DNA of 64,000 nucleotides, taken from assembly GCA_013360195.1 (NCBI GenBank), contig JABWCQ010000002.1:126932-190931 (forward strand). Reading direction: 5' to 3'. Under the pieces are notes generated by a model, which saw nothing but the letters and a program-made list of their open reading frames with translations, made no database searches and had not been told where the DNA came from. Position numbers and translations under genes: made by a program. Below are positions 36,397 through 44,859 of this stretch, piece after piece. This stretch comes from a bacterium (GTDB lineage Bacteria > Electryoneota > RPQS01). Each line of letters starts with the position of its first letter. Within the stretch, counting starts at the first letter, position 1.

Positions 36397-37806
36397 ATGC
36401 CTCACCGCAATCCGCGACCAGTGATTCAGCTTCTGGGAAATTTGGCCAAAATTGCACTGCCGCTTCTTTTAATAACAGCCGTTTCTTGGTGGGTGCTTAA
36501 TTTGGATACAAAGCCTGTCGGGCAGGTTCACGTGACCTCGTCAATAAAGGGAGCCGACGTCTACGTGGACGGTGTACAATCCGGTGCGGTGACAGATACG
36601 GTCTTGGATGGCATCGAAGTTGGCCGAAGGCTCATAACAGTTCGAGCGCCTGGTTTGATTAGTGATCCGGAAGTTGCAATAGTCGAAATCCAGGCCGGAC
36701 GAATTGGAGTCGCGGCGTTCTCCATGGTTGACTCAGTCACTGCCTCAAAAGGTCCGGAAATCGTGCCACTTCGCGACGGCGTGCGTCAGGACATCTTCGC
36801 ACTTGACGAAGCCATGATTCGCTCCATTCCAGCGGCGCCAAAGCGGCGATCCATGCTGTTGTATGGGGATCTTGATAGTGATCGGAACCCTGAAGCGGGA
36901 GAGAAGCTCGTAGGGCAAGCCATTTTGCCTTTAACGCACAAAGATACAGTGAATGCTTTGCAGGGAACTGCCAACAAAGCTGCCCTCGAACGTACAACAC
37001 TTACGGGTACTTCAATTTCAGTATCTTCTGAACCTGCCGGAGGCGCAATATTGGTGAACGGCGCTCGGACTCCAAACAAGACCCCTTACACATATCGTGG
37101 CTTGGATCGAGGCTACTACGTATTCTCGATTGAACTTGATGGGTACATCTCGTCTCCAGATTCCATTGAAATTGTGTTAACAGAGAATGACCAGAGCGAG
37201 TTGGCAGCTTTCTCACTGCAACCTGTCAACAAGTTACCAACGCCCCAACTAACCATAACAACCGTTCCTCTTGCTGCTGGCATAAGAGTCGACGGTGTTG
37301 CCGTTGGAGTTGGATCTGCAGTTGTTTCATCTTCCTATGGCACGCGCGTCGTCGAGTTTGCCGGTGTTCCTGGATTCAAGTCACCCGATCCCATTCGGAT
37401 TAATGTAACTGCGGACAACCCAAACCACGAGCTTGTCGGAACATATGAGAGGCTTTCCGGTACAGCGATGATTGCTATTGTGCCTAATGAGAATTTTGCA
37501 AAGTTTGACGGAAAAAAGCTTCGCGTTTACGTCGATGATGAACTGATTCTTGATAGCCCGGAAAAGTCTTTTGATGCAACACTGATTAGTCGCTTGTATC
37601 CGGGTGAACGAGCTATTAAGATACAATATGGCGACCTTGTCGCTGAAGACATAGTAAAGCTGACTTCTGACCAAGTTGCTGAATTGACAATTCGAGTTGA
37701 CGCAATGTTCGGTAAGAGCAAACTCAAGTTCAAGACAAGGACTGAAATGCCGCTTGACAAATGGCAATCAAAATTCAAGAAATTGAACGTACTTACTCAA
37801 AGTTGA
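36397..37806 (+). CDS. Membrane-anchored protein with PEGA-type repeats
   Basis: A 469-aa protein of unknown function. One membrane segment near the N-terminus (LAKIALPLLLITAVSWWVLN) is followed by at least three PEGA-like beta modules: VHVTSSIKGADVYVDGVQSG (about 46-110), ISVSSEPAGGAILVNGARTP (about 205-275) and LTITTVPLAAGIRVDGVAVG (about 285-345), each with the 'xxVxVDGxxxG.tP' pattern seen in PEGA surface proteins. A further beta-rich domain precedes a basic C-terminus (KSKLKFKTRTEMPLDKWQSK). It begins 15 nt after the slipin gene. It is one of three PEGA-containing proteins in the window, suggesting a cell-surface or cell-wall role. Confidence 0.7.
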   Translation: MPHRNPRPVIQLLGNLAKIALPLLLITAVSWWVLNLDTKPVGQVHVTSSIKGADVYVDGVQSGAVTDTVLDGIEVGRRLITVRAPGLISDPEVAIVEIQAGRIGVAAFSMVDSVTASKGPEIVPLRDGVRQDIFALDEAMIRSIPAAPKRRSMLLYGDLDSDRNPEAGEKLVGQAILPLTHKDTVNALQGTANKAALERTTLTGTSISVSSEPAGGAILVNGARTPNKTPYTYRGLDRGYYVFSIELDGYISSPDSIEIVLTENDQSELAAFSLQPVNKLPTPQLTITTVPLAAGIRVDGVAVGVGSAVVSSSYGTRVVEFAGVPGFKSPDPIRINVTADNPNHELVGTYERLSGTAMIAIVPNENFAKFDGKKLRVYVDDELILDSPEKSFDATLISRLYPGERAIKIQYGDLVAEDIVKLTSDQVAELTIRVDAMFGKSKLKFKTRTEMPLDKWQSKFKKLNVLTQS

Positions 37807-38588
37807 TTGCAGCTTACGATATCGAAAGAGGACATGAAATTGACCCTCTAAAGGAGGGTTTTTCTCATGAGAGTACGAGACTAAATAAGTTTTTGTCAAG
37901 CCGCGGTGTCTGTTCCCGACGGGCAGCTGACAAGCTAATTGTTGCTGGCCGAGTTACCGTAAATGGAAAAGTGATTCGACAGCTTGGAACAAATGTTGAT
38001 ACAGTTCATGATATTGTTGCTGTTGACGGGGAGCAAGTTCGTGAACAGCTTGATTCAAGGATCATTGTGTTCAATAAGCCAGCTGGAGTGCTTTGCACGT
38101 GCAAAGCAGGGAAGGAGCAAGGCCCGATCTTGCTTGAGTATCTGCCAAATGACCGGCGCTACTTTCCTGTCGGAAGACTGGACCGTGACTCGTCAGGTCT
38201 ACTTATAGTGACTGACAACGGGCAATTGGCTCATCGCCTGTCGCATCCGCGATTTGGTTCGACCAAAGTCTATCGAATCATTGTTTCACCGCCTCTACTT
38301 CGTAGTCAGGCAATGAAACTCGCAAAGGGCGTCATGCTGTCAGATGGGATTGCAAGGGCCGTCCATGTCCGCGAGTTGTCAAACAAGGAGTTTGAGCTCA
38401 CGCTTTCAGAGGGTAGAAACCGTCAGATTCGTAGAATGGTGTCAGCACTTGGATCAAGAGTAGTTTCCTTAACGCGCACGGAACAATCAGGTATCAGACT
38501 TGGGAGTCTTCGTCCCGGTCAATGGCGCGAGCTGACCGATGATGAAAGACACAGATTGACGGCAAGTATATCTTCGAGTACAACATAA
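37761..38588 (+). CDS. RsuA/RluB-family pseudouridine synthase; start region looks frameshifted
   Basis: Isomerises a specific uridine in rRNA. The S4 RNA-binding domain begins TRLNKFLSSRGVCSRRAADK (about residue 39) and the catalytic domain carries GRLDRDSSGLLIVTDN with the catalytic Asp, and ELTLSEGRNRQIRRMVSALG near the end. Which 16S or 23S site is modified cannot be told. The upstream 38 residues are not family-like and overlap the PEGA gene. A strong ribosome site AAGGAGG (37851-37857) precedes ATG 37867 at 9 nt, but that ATG is out of frame and would stop after five codons; one extra base after it would give MESTRLNKFLSS in frame. This suggests a one-base deletion or assembly error. 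True start unresolved. Confidence 0.85.
   Translation: MAIKIQEIERTYSKLIAAYDIERGHEIDPLKEGFSHESTRLNKFLSSRGVCSRRAADKLIVAGRVTVNGKVIRQLGTNVDTVHDIVAVDGEQVREQLDSRIIVFNKPAGVLCTCKAGKEQGPILLEYLPNDRRYFPVGRLDRDSSGLLIVTDNGQLAHRLSHPRFGSTKVYRIIVSPPLLRSQAMKLAKGVMLSDGIARAVHVRELSNKEFELTLSEGRNRQIRRMVSALGSRVVSLTRTEQSGIRLGSLRPGQWRELTDDERHRLTASISSSTT
37843..37863 (+). promoter_or_regulatory. Hairpin over the ribosome-binding site of the pseudouridine synthase gene
   Basis: ACCCTC (37843-37848) pairs perfectly with GAGGGT (37854-37859) around a 5-nt loop, followed by TTTTT. It could be a weak terminator for the PEGA gene or could sequester the AAGGAGG site that lies in its 3' arm. The stem is only 6 bp. Confidence 0.4.
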
Positions 38589-38607
38589 GTAAATTGAGGT
38601 GTGCCAT

Positions 38608-38832
38608 ATGTACCTTGTGGATGAAGAGAATCTGATAATCCATAGTCTGGCCTCGCCAAAGTATGAATGCCAGCTAAAGAAAATACCGGAAGACAAGAGA
38701 AGAAAAATCTATACACTTGACCAGGTAAAAAGAATGATCGACTCCCAACATCGTCCGCAATACAATGGTTGTCGATGGTGTATGGCAGAGTATCATACTT
38801 TCGACATGCAGAGTATTTTCAAGCGCGACTGA
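38608..38832 (+). CDS. Small protein with a CxxC pair, immediately upstream of selB
   Basis: A 74-aa protein I do not recognise. From ATG 38608 (after TTGAGG) it reads MYLVDEENLIIHSLASPKYE, a basic middle (KKIPEDKRRKIYTLDQVKRM) and a C-terminal NGCRWCMAEYH, with a further Cys in YECQLK. The two Cys of CRWC plus His could bind a metal or be redox active. The middle resembles small proteins that mix a short beta strand pair with a helix. It overlaps selB by one base (TGATG at 38830-38834), so translation is probably coupled, which hints at a shared process, but no function can be given. Confidence 0.6.
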   Translation: MYLVDEENLIIHSLASPKYECQLKKIPEDKRRKIYTLDQVKRMIDSQHRPQYNGCRWCMAEYHTFDMQSIFKRD

Positions 38833-40739
38833 TGGCAAGAGTTATTGTTGGGACTGCAGGTCACATTGATCATGGCAAATCTACTCTGGTACGAGTCTTA
38901 ACTGGCACAGACCCGGACAGACTACCGGAGGAGAAGCGTCGAAAAATCACAATCGACTTGGGCTTTGCATTTCTGGAGGATGTGGCGGCCATAATCGATG
39001 TGCCCGGTCACGAGAAATTCGTTCACAACATGGTCGCTGGAGCCTCAACAATCGATTTCGCGATTCTTGTAGTGGCCGCAGACGACGGCGTAATGCCGCA
39101 AACCAGAGAGCATTTATACATACTTCAGTTCCTTGGGGTACGCTTCGGGACTATTGTTATTACAAAGTCAGATGTAGTAGAATCTGAATGGAGGGAGTTA
39201 GTTAAGGAACAAGTGCGTTCCGTTGTTCGCGACACATTTCTTGCCCATTCGGAGATTTATGAAATTGATTCACTCTCCGGACGAGGTATCCAAGAGTTCA
39301 GAAGCTTTCTCATTCGTTCTTTGAGAAATCTGCCAAGCAAGAGAACATCCGGTACACTCAGAATTCCGATTGATCGGGTTTTTAAGGTCCATGGCTACGG
39401 GACGGTTGTAACTGGTACTGTGCTTTCCGGTAAGGTGGAGAGCGACCAGCATGTCGAACTGCTTCCTGGCGGCTACTCTGCTCGGGTAAAAAACCTGCAA
39501 TCGAACGCGAAAGGCTTCCACAACCTTCTGGCCGGTATGCGCGCCGCTCTTAACTTAAACACAGAGATACTTCCTGTTCGCGGGCAAACAATCACTGATC
39601 CCGGCAGTATGATCGTTTCTAAGAGGTTGTCAGTGCAGTTGCAGCAAGTACCAGGTTCAACAGCATTGCGAGACAGACAGCGTATTAGATTACTCATCGG
39701 TACTCAGGAGGTCATGGGGAGATATCGCGAACTTGCTGATGTGGAAGGAACAAAGTTCGCCCTGTTAATTCTTGAAGACTTTGTAGTTGCTGCTTGGCAC
39801 GACCACTTTGTGCTTCGCCGCTATTCGCCCGTGGAAACCTTAGGCGGAGGCATAGTTCTTGAGCTTGATCCATCATTGCGTACCACAAGACGATCAGAAT
39901 TAACGATAAGCAGGCTGAAGTCGCTCGCCGTTGAAGACGTATCTGCTGCGCTTTGCGCATGGCTAAGATACAATGCCCCCAAGAGTATCACTTGTCAGCA
40001 GCTTTCACAGCATTTTGGTATGACAGCAAGCGAGACACAAGAATTGCTGAGGATGCGTGCACCGGAGATAATTCTACATGGGGCGTTTGCCTTACACTCG
40101 CAGACACTTGACTCTTGGAAAGATCTGTTAAAAGGGCGGTTGCGAGATTTGCACACAACGCAGCCTGGTGAGAGTGACTTCGCGCTGGCAAACATATCGG
40201 CCCCCCTAGCATTCCCGGATACCACTTTGATTGAGTTCACGCTTGATGCACTTGTACGCGAGAGACATGTGATCAAGTCGAGCAGTCGTTACAGGCTGGC
40301 TTCTGCAAAACGTCTTGTTGATGACGATCTTGAATCACTGACATTAGAAGTTGTCGAGCTTCTGGCAAAGGAGAGATTTGCACCTTCTTCCGCCAGAGTA
40401 ATCTCAGGTATACTAGATAAACCGCAAGGTCGCGTTGAAAAGGCACTGGTGATTGCAGCAAAGTCCGGGACGTTGATAAGGCTTGGAACGGACATGTTTT
40501 TCGAGTCCACGGCATTTCACGATGCGGTCCAATTGGTAACAAAACTATTGTCGGCAAAGGGAAGTATACAAGTTTCTGATTTAACAAAGGAATTGGGGTC
40601 GTCACGCAAGTACGTAGTCCCATTTCTTGAGTATTTGGATTCAATAGGCATAACTGAACGACGCGAGAGCACCCGAGTCAGAGGTCGTCATTTTAGTACG
40701 AAAGTTGAAAATGAAAAAGCTAATACTGATAATACTTGA
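38832..40739 (+). CDS. selB: Selenocysteine-specific elongation factor SelB
   Basis: GTPase that carries Sec-tRNA(Sec) to UGA codons marked by a SECIS hairpin. 635 aa from ATG 38832 (MARVIVGTAGHIDHGKSTLV); the frame extends upstream to 38769 but the family start is at 38832. Motifs: P-loop GHIDHGKST, DVPGHEKFVHNMVAGA, guanine-specificity TKSD. Domain 2-3 sequence GYGTVVTGTVLSGKVESDQH is typical, and the C-terminal 300 residues contain winged-helix repeats (for example VVELLAKERFAPSSARVISG) that bind SECIS RNA. Oddity: switch I reads EEKRRKITIDLGFA where SelB and EF-Tu normally have RG(I/M)T, so the Gly is Lys. It overlaps gpmI by about 29 nt. Confidence 0.96.
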   Translation: MARVIVGTAGHIDHGKSTLVRVLTGTDPDRLPEEKRRKITIDLGFAFLEDVAAIIDVPGHEKFVHNMVAGASTIDFAILVVAADDGVMPQTREHLYILQFLGVRFGTIVITKSDVVESEWRELVKEQVRSVVRDTFLAHSEIYEIDSLSGRGIQEFRSFLIRSLRNLPSKRTSGTLRIPIDRVFKVHGYGTVVTGTVLSGKVESDQHVELLPGGYSARVKNLQSNAKGFHNLLAGMRAALNLNTEILPVRGQTITDPGSMIVSKRLSVQLQQVPGSTALRDRQRIRLLIGTQEVMGRYRELADVEGTKFALLILEDFVVAAWHDHFVLRRYSPVETLGGGIVLELDPSLRTTRRSELTISRLKSLAVEDVSAALCAWLRYNAPKSITCQQLSQHFGMTASETQELLRMRAPEIILHGAFALHSQTLDSWKDLLKGRLRDLHTTQPGESDFALANISAPLAFPDTTLIEFTLDALVRERHVIKSSSRYRLASAKRLVDDDLESLTLEVVELLAKERFAPSSARVISGILDKPQGRVEKALVIAAKSGTLIRLGTDMFFESTAFHDAVQLVTKLLSAKGSIQVSDLTKELGSSRKYVVPFLEYLDSIGITERRESTRVRGRHFSTKVENEKANTDNT

Positions 40740-42231
40740 TGGATATGGAATCGCTCCTGATGGTCCATTTAATGCCGTGACTCGTGCACGCACGCCTTTT
40801 TTGGATAAATTGTGGGCTGAAAACTCATTCTCGACATTGAAAACGAGCGGTATCGACGTAGGATTGCCCACTGGACAAATGGGCAACAGTGAGGTTGGAC
40901 ATCTGAATATTGGTGCAGGCAGGATCGTTTATCAAGATATTACGAGGATTGACCTGTCTATTGAGAATCAGAGTTTTCAACAGAATGAAGTTCTTCTTGA
41001 CCAGATTCGCAGAGCTCAGAAGAACAAAAAGACTCTGCACATACTTGGTCTTGTCAGCGATGGTGGAGTTCACTCTTCAATTCAGCATTTACGTGCAATT
41101 CTTGAGACCTGCAAGGCAAATGGCCTGAAGAGAGTCTCAATTCACGCATTCACGGATGGGAGAGACACACCACCGCGAAGCGGCATTGGTTTCATGGAAT
41201 TGCTCGAGAAGTGGATTTCAAAGATTGGTGTCGGTCAGATTTCTACAGTTTGTGGTCGCTACTATGCAATGGACAGAGACAAGCGTTGGGACCGCATTGA
41301 AAAGGCGTACAATGCAATCTGTCACGGAATTGGAGTTCATGCACGGACAGCACGTGAAGCTCTGATGAACTCATATTCAAATGGCACAACTGATGAATTT
41401 ATTCTGCCAACTGTCCTGTGTCAAGACGAACAGTCTCAATTGCTGCCCGGCGATGCCTGCCTGTTCTTCAACTTCAGAGCTGACAGGGCACGACAGTTAA
41501 CACTTGCGTTGACAGATCCAGATTTCACTGGTTTTGCCGCGACTGTGAAGGTGAAGGACTATGTGACTTTTACACAGTATCACGAAGATTTTCGCTTTCC
41601 TGTCCTGTTCGCTCCGCAAAAGCTCATGAACATACTGGGCAAAGTACTCTCAGATAGCGGGATACTTCAATTGCGTGCTGCAGAAACAGAAAAGTATCCG
41701 CACGTAACGTTCTTTTTCAATGGCGGCGAGGATACTCCGTTTTCGGGAGAAGATCGATTGCTTGTTCCTTCTCCGAAGGTAGCAACGTATGACCTTAAAC
41801 CGGAAATGAGTGCGGTCGAACTTACAGACCGGCTCTGTGAAGAGATTGCAAGGGATAAGTATCCGTTTATTTGCGCAAATTTCGCAAACTGTGACATGGT
41901 TGGTCATACCGGCGTGCTTGCAGCGGCAATTAAGGCCGTTGAATCGGTAGACGACAGTATGGCCAAAGTCTCCGAAGTTGCAGTTGCAAATGGCTACGCT
42001 TTGCTGGTAACTGCGGACCACGGGAACGCAGAGCAGATGTGGGATCCAAAGACGAATGGACCGCATACAGCACATACAACGAATCTTGTGCCAGTTGCAT
42101 TAGTGAATAGCGATCGAGCCTATCGACTGAGGGAAGGTGGTCGACTTGCAGATTTGGCGCCGACAATTTTGGAGTACCTTGGGCTTGATGCGCCATCCGA
42201 CATGACCGGCAAGTCACTATTGTGCAGTTAG
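40711..42231 (+). CDS. gpmI: 2,3-bisphosphoglycerate-independent phosphoglycerate mutase
   Basis: Interconverts 3- and 2-phosphoglycerate in glycolysis with Mn2+. About 506 aa from ATG 40711 (MKKLILIILDGYGIAPDGPF); TTG 40705 would add two residues. Catalytic Ser in MGNSEVGHLNIGAGRIVYQD, also HAFTDGRDTPPRSG, GRYYAMDRDKRWDR, ANFANCDMVGHTG and LLVTADHGNAEQMWD with metal ligands. It overlaps the end of selB and the start of the next membrane gene (10 nt). Confidence 0.97.
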   Translation: MKKLILIILDGYGIAPDGPFNAVTRARTPFLDKLWAENSFSTLKTSGIDVGLPTGQMGNSEVGHLNIGAGRIVYQDITRIDLSIENQSFQQNEVLLDQIRRAQKNKKTLHILGLVSDGGVHSSIQHLRAILETCKANGLKRVSIHAFTDGRDTPPRSGIGFMELLEKWISKIGVGQISTVCGRYYAMDRDKRWDRIEKAYNAICHGIGVHARTAREALMNSYSNGTTDEFILPTVLCQDEQSQLLPGDACLFFNFRADRARQLTLALTDPDFTGFAATVKVKDYVTFTQYHEDFRFPVLFAPQKLMNILGKVLSDSGILQLRAAETEKYPHVTFFFNGGEDTPFSGEDRLLVPSPKVATYDLKPEMSAVELTDRLCEEIARDKYPFICANFANCDMVGHTGVLAAAIKAVESVDDSMAKVSEVAVANGYALLVTADHGNAEQMWDPKTNGPHTAHTTNLVPVALVNSDRAYRLREGGRLADLAPTILEYLGLDAPSDMTGKSLLCS

Positions 42232-43394
42232 CTGATTTGTCCACTGAACACAAGTACATCTTGTTGTTTGCCATCGTCTTCGGATTGCTCATACGAATCT
42301 ATTTGATACTATTTGCGCCGATAGAAGGTTCATTCACACCGGGCGTATTGTCAGCCTACGGGGATGAGTTGGCGCATGTTGAATACACACGCCATATCAT
42401 TGAGACGGGGGCGCTTCCGAGCAAGATAGTTCCCATTACAAAAGCATCGCTTCACGATCAACCGAGTTTTGAGAACTACCAGTCACCTCTTTATTACATC
42501 ATTCACGGCACAATTTGCCGCGGACTTTCAGTCACAAGTGTCTATGCTGTTGCCATGACAGGTCGGCTGCTATCATTCGCCTGCATGCTTTTGGTCATTA
42601 TTGTAGGATTGAAGATACTTGATGCACTAGGAAAGAGTATTTCGATTGTCACGAGGATCAATGCAATTTTGTTCCTAGTTCTTTCTGGTGTTTTCATAAG
42701 GTTCTCGACACTTGCCGGCAATGAGATGCTTGCATGGTTAATGTCAGGATGCGTCATTCTTGCTTTCTTGAAATATAGGCAGTTTCGATCAACTCGCTAT
42801 CTTAATCTTCTCGCCTTTACATTTGTGGTTGGACTTTATTCAAAGCTGACAGTTTTGGTGCTAAGTCCACTCATCCTTGCTTTACTTATTCAGTCATTCA
42901 GGAGTGGAAAAAGGCGAGAATCGATTATCGCTGCAATCTTCTTGGTCTTTATGACAGCGCCTCTGTTCATTTACAATACATACACTTTTGGCAGCCCCGT
43001 ACCATTGTCCAGTGGATTTGGTGAGCCAACAATTCGTGTGCCAAACTTCGACTCACTACTTTATGCAGTGAGGTCATCTGTATTCCCGTGGAGTGAGTTG
43101 TGGCGCAATTGGATTGGACTAATGGCAATGCTTCCTGCGGTCTTGCTCGTTTTCATGGTGTCACTTCTGGTATTCAGACAATCCAACGAACAGAAGTGGA
43201 CGAAAATTCTTGGAATCAGTGGGATCGCCGCATACGTCTTGCTTAATGTACAGTATGATCAAGCTGAAGCACGTTATGCCTTTATTTCCTGGCCAGCCAT
43301 AGTTGCAGGCTTCCAGGGACTTCCAAAATTTGCCGCATCGCCCTGGTTAATTGCAATCTCGTTGATTTTACCTCATATTCTCTTTGTCCTCTAA
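42222..43394 (+). CDS. Multi-pass membrane protein, GT-C/ArnT-like glycosyltransferase candidate
   Basis: A 390-aa protein with about nine or ten hydrophobic segments (for example ILLFAIVFGLLIRIYLILFA near residue 13 and FACMLLVIIVGLKILDALGK). Early in the first extracytoplasmic loop it has AYGDELAHVEYTRHIIETGA, with the acidic pair and His typical of the first loop of PMT/ArnT-like glycosyltransferases that use polyprenyl-phosphate sugars. Start GTG 42222. It is shorter than ArnT and lacks the soluble C-terminal domain. It is followed by a flippase and two glycosyltransferases, which supports a role in surface glycan assembly. The exact family is uncertain. Confidence 0.65.
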   Translation: MQLADLSTEHKYILLFAIVFGLLIRIYLILFAPIEGSFTPGVLSAYGDELAHVEYTRHIIETGALPSKIVPITKASLHDQPSFENYQSPLYYIIHGTICRGLSVTSVYAVAMTGRLLSFACMLLVIIVGLKILDALGKSISIVTRINAILFLVLSGVFIRFSTLAGNEMLAWLMSGCVILAFLKYRQFRSTRYLNLLAFTFVVGLYSKLTVLVLSPLILALLIQSFRSGKRRESIIAAIFLVFMTAPLFIYNTYTFGSPVPLSSGFGEPTIRVPNFDSLLYAVRSSVFPWSELWRNWIGLMAMLPAVLLVFMVSLLVFRQSNEQKWTKILGISGIAAYVLLNVQYDQAEARYAFISWPAIVAGFQGLPKFAASPWLIAISLILPHILFVL

Positions 43395-44859
43395 TGGCGT
43401 ATTTGGCAAGCTGAGATCGCTCAGCAGGGAATCAGCTCTTTACGGTCTAGCGCACGTCTTGACCCGCTCTTTGACATTCTTATTATTGCCGTACTACAGC
43501 CATCGAATGACGGCCGCTGACTATGGAGAATTATCACTTTATTACCTTTTTTTGGCAGTAACTCAGACCTTCTATATATACGGCCTCGATGTCGCATACC
43601 TAAGATTCTACAATTTGAAAGACCACGGCAGCTCCAAGGCCGAGGTCAATGGCACGACTGTTATCGCGACGGTATTCAGCGCTATGACCCTCACTGCTGT
43701 TTTAGCAGCAGTATCAGGTGAGATAGGCAACTTGCTGATTAGAAATCCAATTGATCCAGAGTCTGTTGCCTCAAACATTCATATTTGCTTAGGAATTCTG
43801 ATATTCGACACAGTAAGCACCTACCCATTTCTTAGACTTAGGAGCGAGAACAAGCCGTTATCTTTTGCATCTCAGAAGGTAATCAATGTAATTATCAACT
43901 TATCATTGAATTTTTGGTTTATTGAAGTCGCAAGTCTCGGCTTACAAGGAATTCTTTGGGCAAACCTCGTTTCAAGCGTTGCAACAACAGCATTTGTTCT
44001 ACCTGGTATACTAAACACTTGTACTTTCAAGTTTAAAGGCAGCTTGTTCAGGGACATGTTGAAGTTCGGCCTGCCCAATGTTCCTACTTACCTGTTTGTG
44101 ATGATAGTTGAACTGACTGGCAGAAAAGTGCTTGAGGTGTATCGCGGGGTCGAGGAGGCAGGTTTGTATTCAGCGGGTTACAAACTTGGCATGTTCATGG
44201 GAGTTGTAAATGCAGCTTTCCGATTTGCATGGCAGCCATTCTTTCTGAAGCATTCGGACGATGCCAATGCAGCGATACTTTTTTCCAAGGCAATGACATA
44301 TTATGTTCTTGTCACAACGTATCTGATGATACTGTTGACGCTCTTTGTACCGCCACTTATAATGTATGATCTGCCGGTACTTGGGAGTATTATTGCGCCT
44401 GCATTCTGGTCCGGATTGTCAGTGTTTCCGATAATACTTGCTGCACATATATTTGACGGGATGTATGCGAATCTAATGGTTGGCATCTACATGAAGAAGG
44501 CAACAGGTAAACTTCCTTTGGTAACCGGCGCTGCCGCTCTTGTGACGGTCATCGGAAACCTGACTCTTGTACCGACGTATGGAATGATGGCCTCGGCTTG
44601 GGTGACATTGCTTGCATTCGCTGTTCAGACATTACTTTGTGTAATTGTAGTAAGCAAGATTTATCCCATTCCTTACGAGTGGCATAGAATCTCGAAACTT
44701 CTTTTTCTTGGTGGAGTCTTCACTCTTGCCGGTGCAGCACTTAATTTGGAATTGGGAGCTCGTCTGATAATTGCTGTGTTGTTCCCTGTTTCTCTTCTAA
44801 TCATACGCTTTTTCCCACAGGAGGAGATTCGCGCAATTCGGGCATATATGCGCATATGA
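43384..44859 (+). CDS. Polysaccharide flippase (Wzx/MOP family)
   Basis: A 491-aa integral membrane protein with about 12-14 hydrophobic helices. The N-terminus SALYGLAHVLTRSLTFLLLP and AADYGELSLYYLFLAVTQTF match the beginning of Wzx/RfbX proteins that flip lipid-linked oligosaccharides, and LYSAGYKLGMFMGVVNAAFR with AWQPFFLKHS is the typical central motif. Start TTG 43384 overlaps the preceding gene by 11 nt; the end overlaps the next glycosyltransferase by 4 nt. It is the transporter of the local glycan group. Confidence 0.88.
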   Translation: MSSNGVFGKLRSLSRESALYGLAHVLTRSLTFLLLPYYSHRMTAADYGELSLYYLFLAVTQTFYIYGLDVAYLRFYNLKDHGSSKAEVNGTTVIATVFSAMTLTAVLAAVSGEIGNLLIRNPIDPESVASNIHICLGILIFDTVSTYPFLRLRSENKPLSFASQKVINVIINLSLNFWFIEVASLGLQGILWANLVSSVATTAFVLPGILNTCTFKFKGSLFRDMLKFGLPNVPTYLFVMIVELTGRKVLEVYRGVEEAGLYSAGYKLGMFMGVVNAAFRFAWQPFFLKHSDDANAAILFSKAMTYYVLVTTYLMILLTLFVPPLIMYDLPVLGSIIAPAFWSGLSVFPIILAAHIFDGMYANLMVGIYMKKATGKLPLVTGAAALVTVIGNLTLVPTYGMMASAWVTLLAFAVQTLLCVIVVSKIYPIPYEWHRISKLLFLGGVFTLAGAALNLELGARLIIAVLFPVSLLIIRFFPQEEIRAIRAYMRI

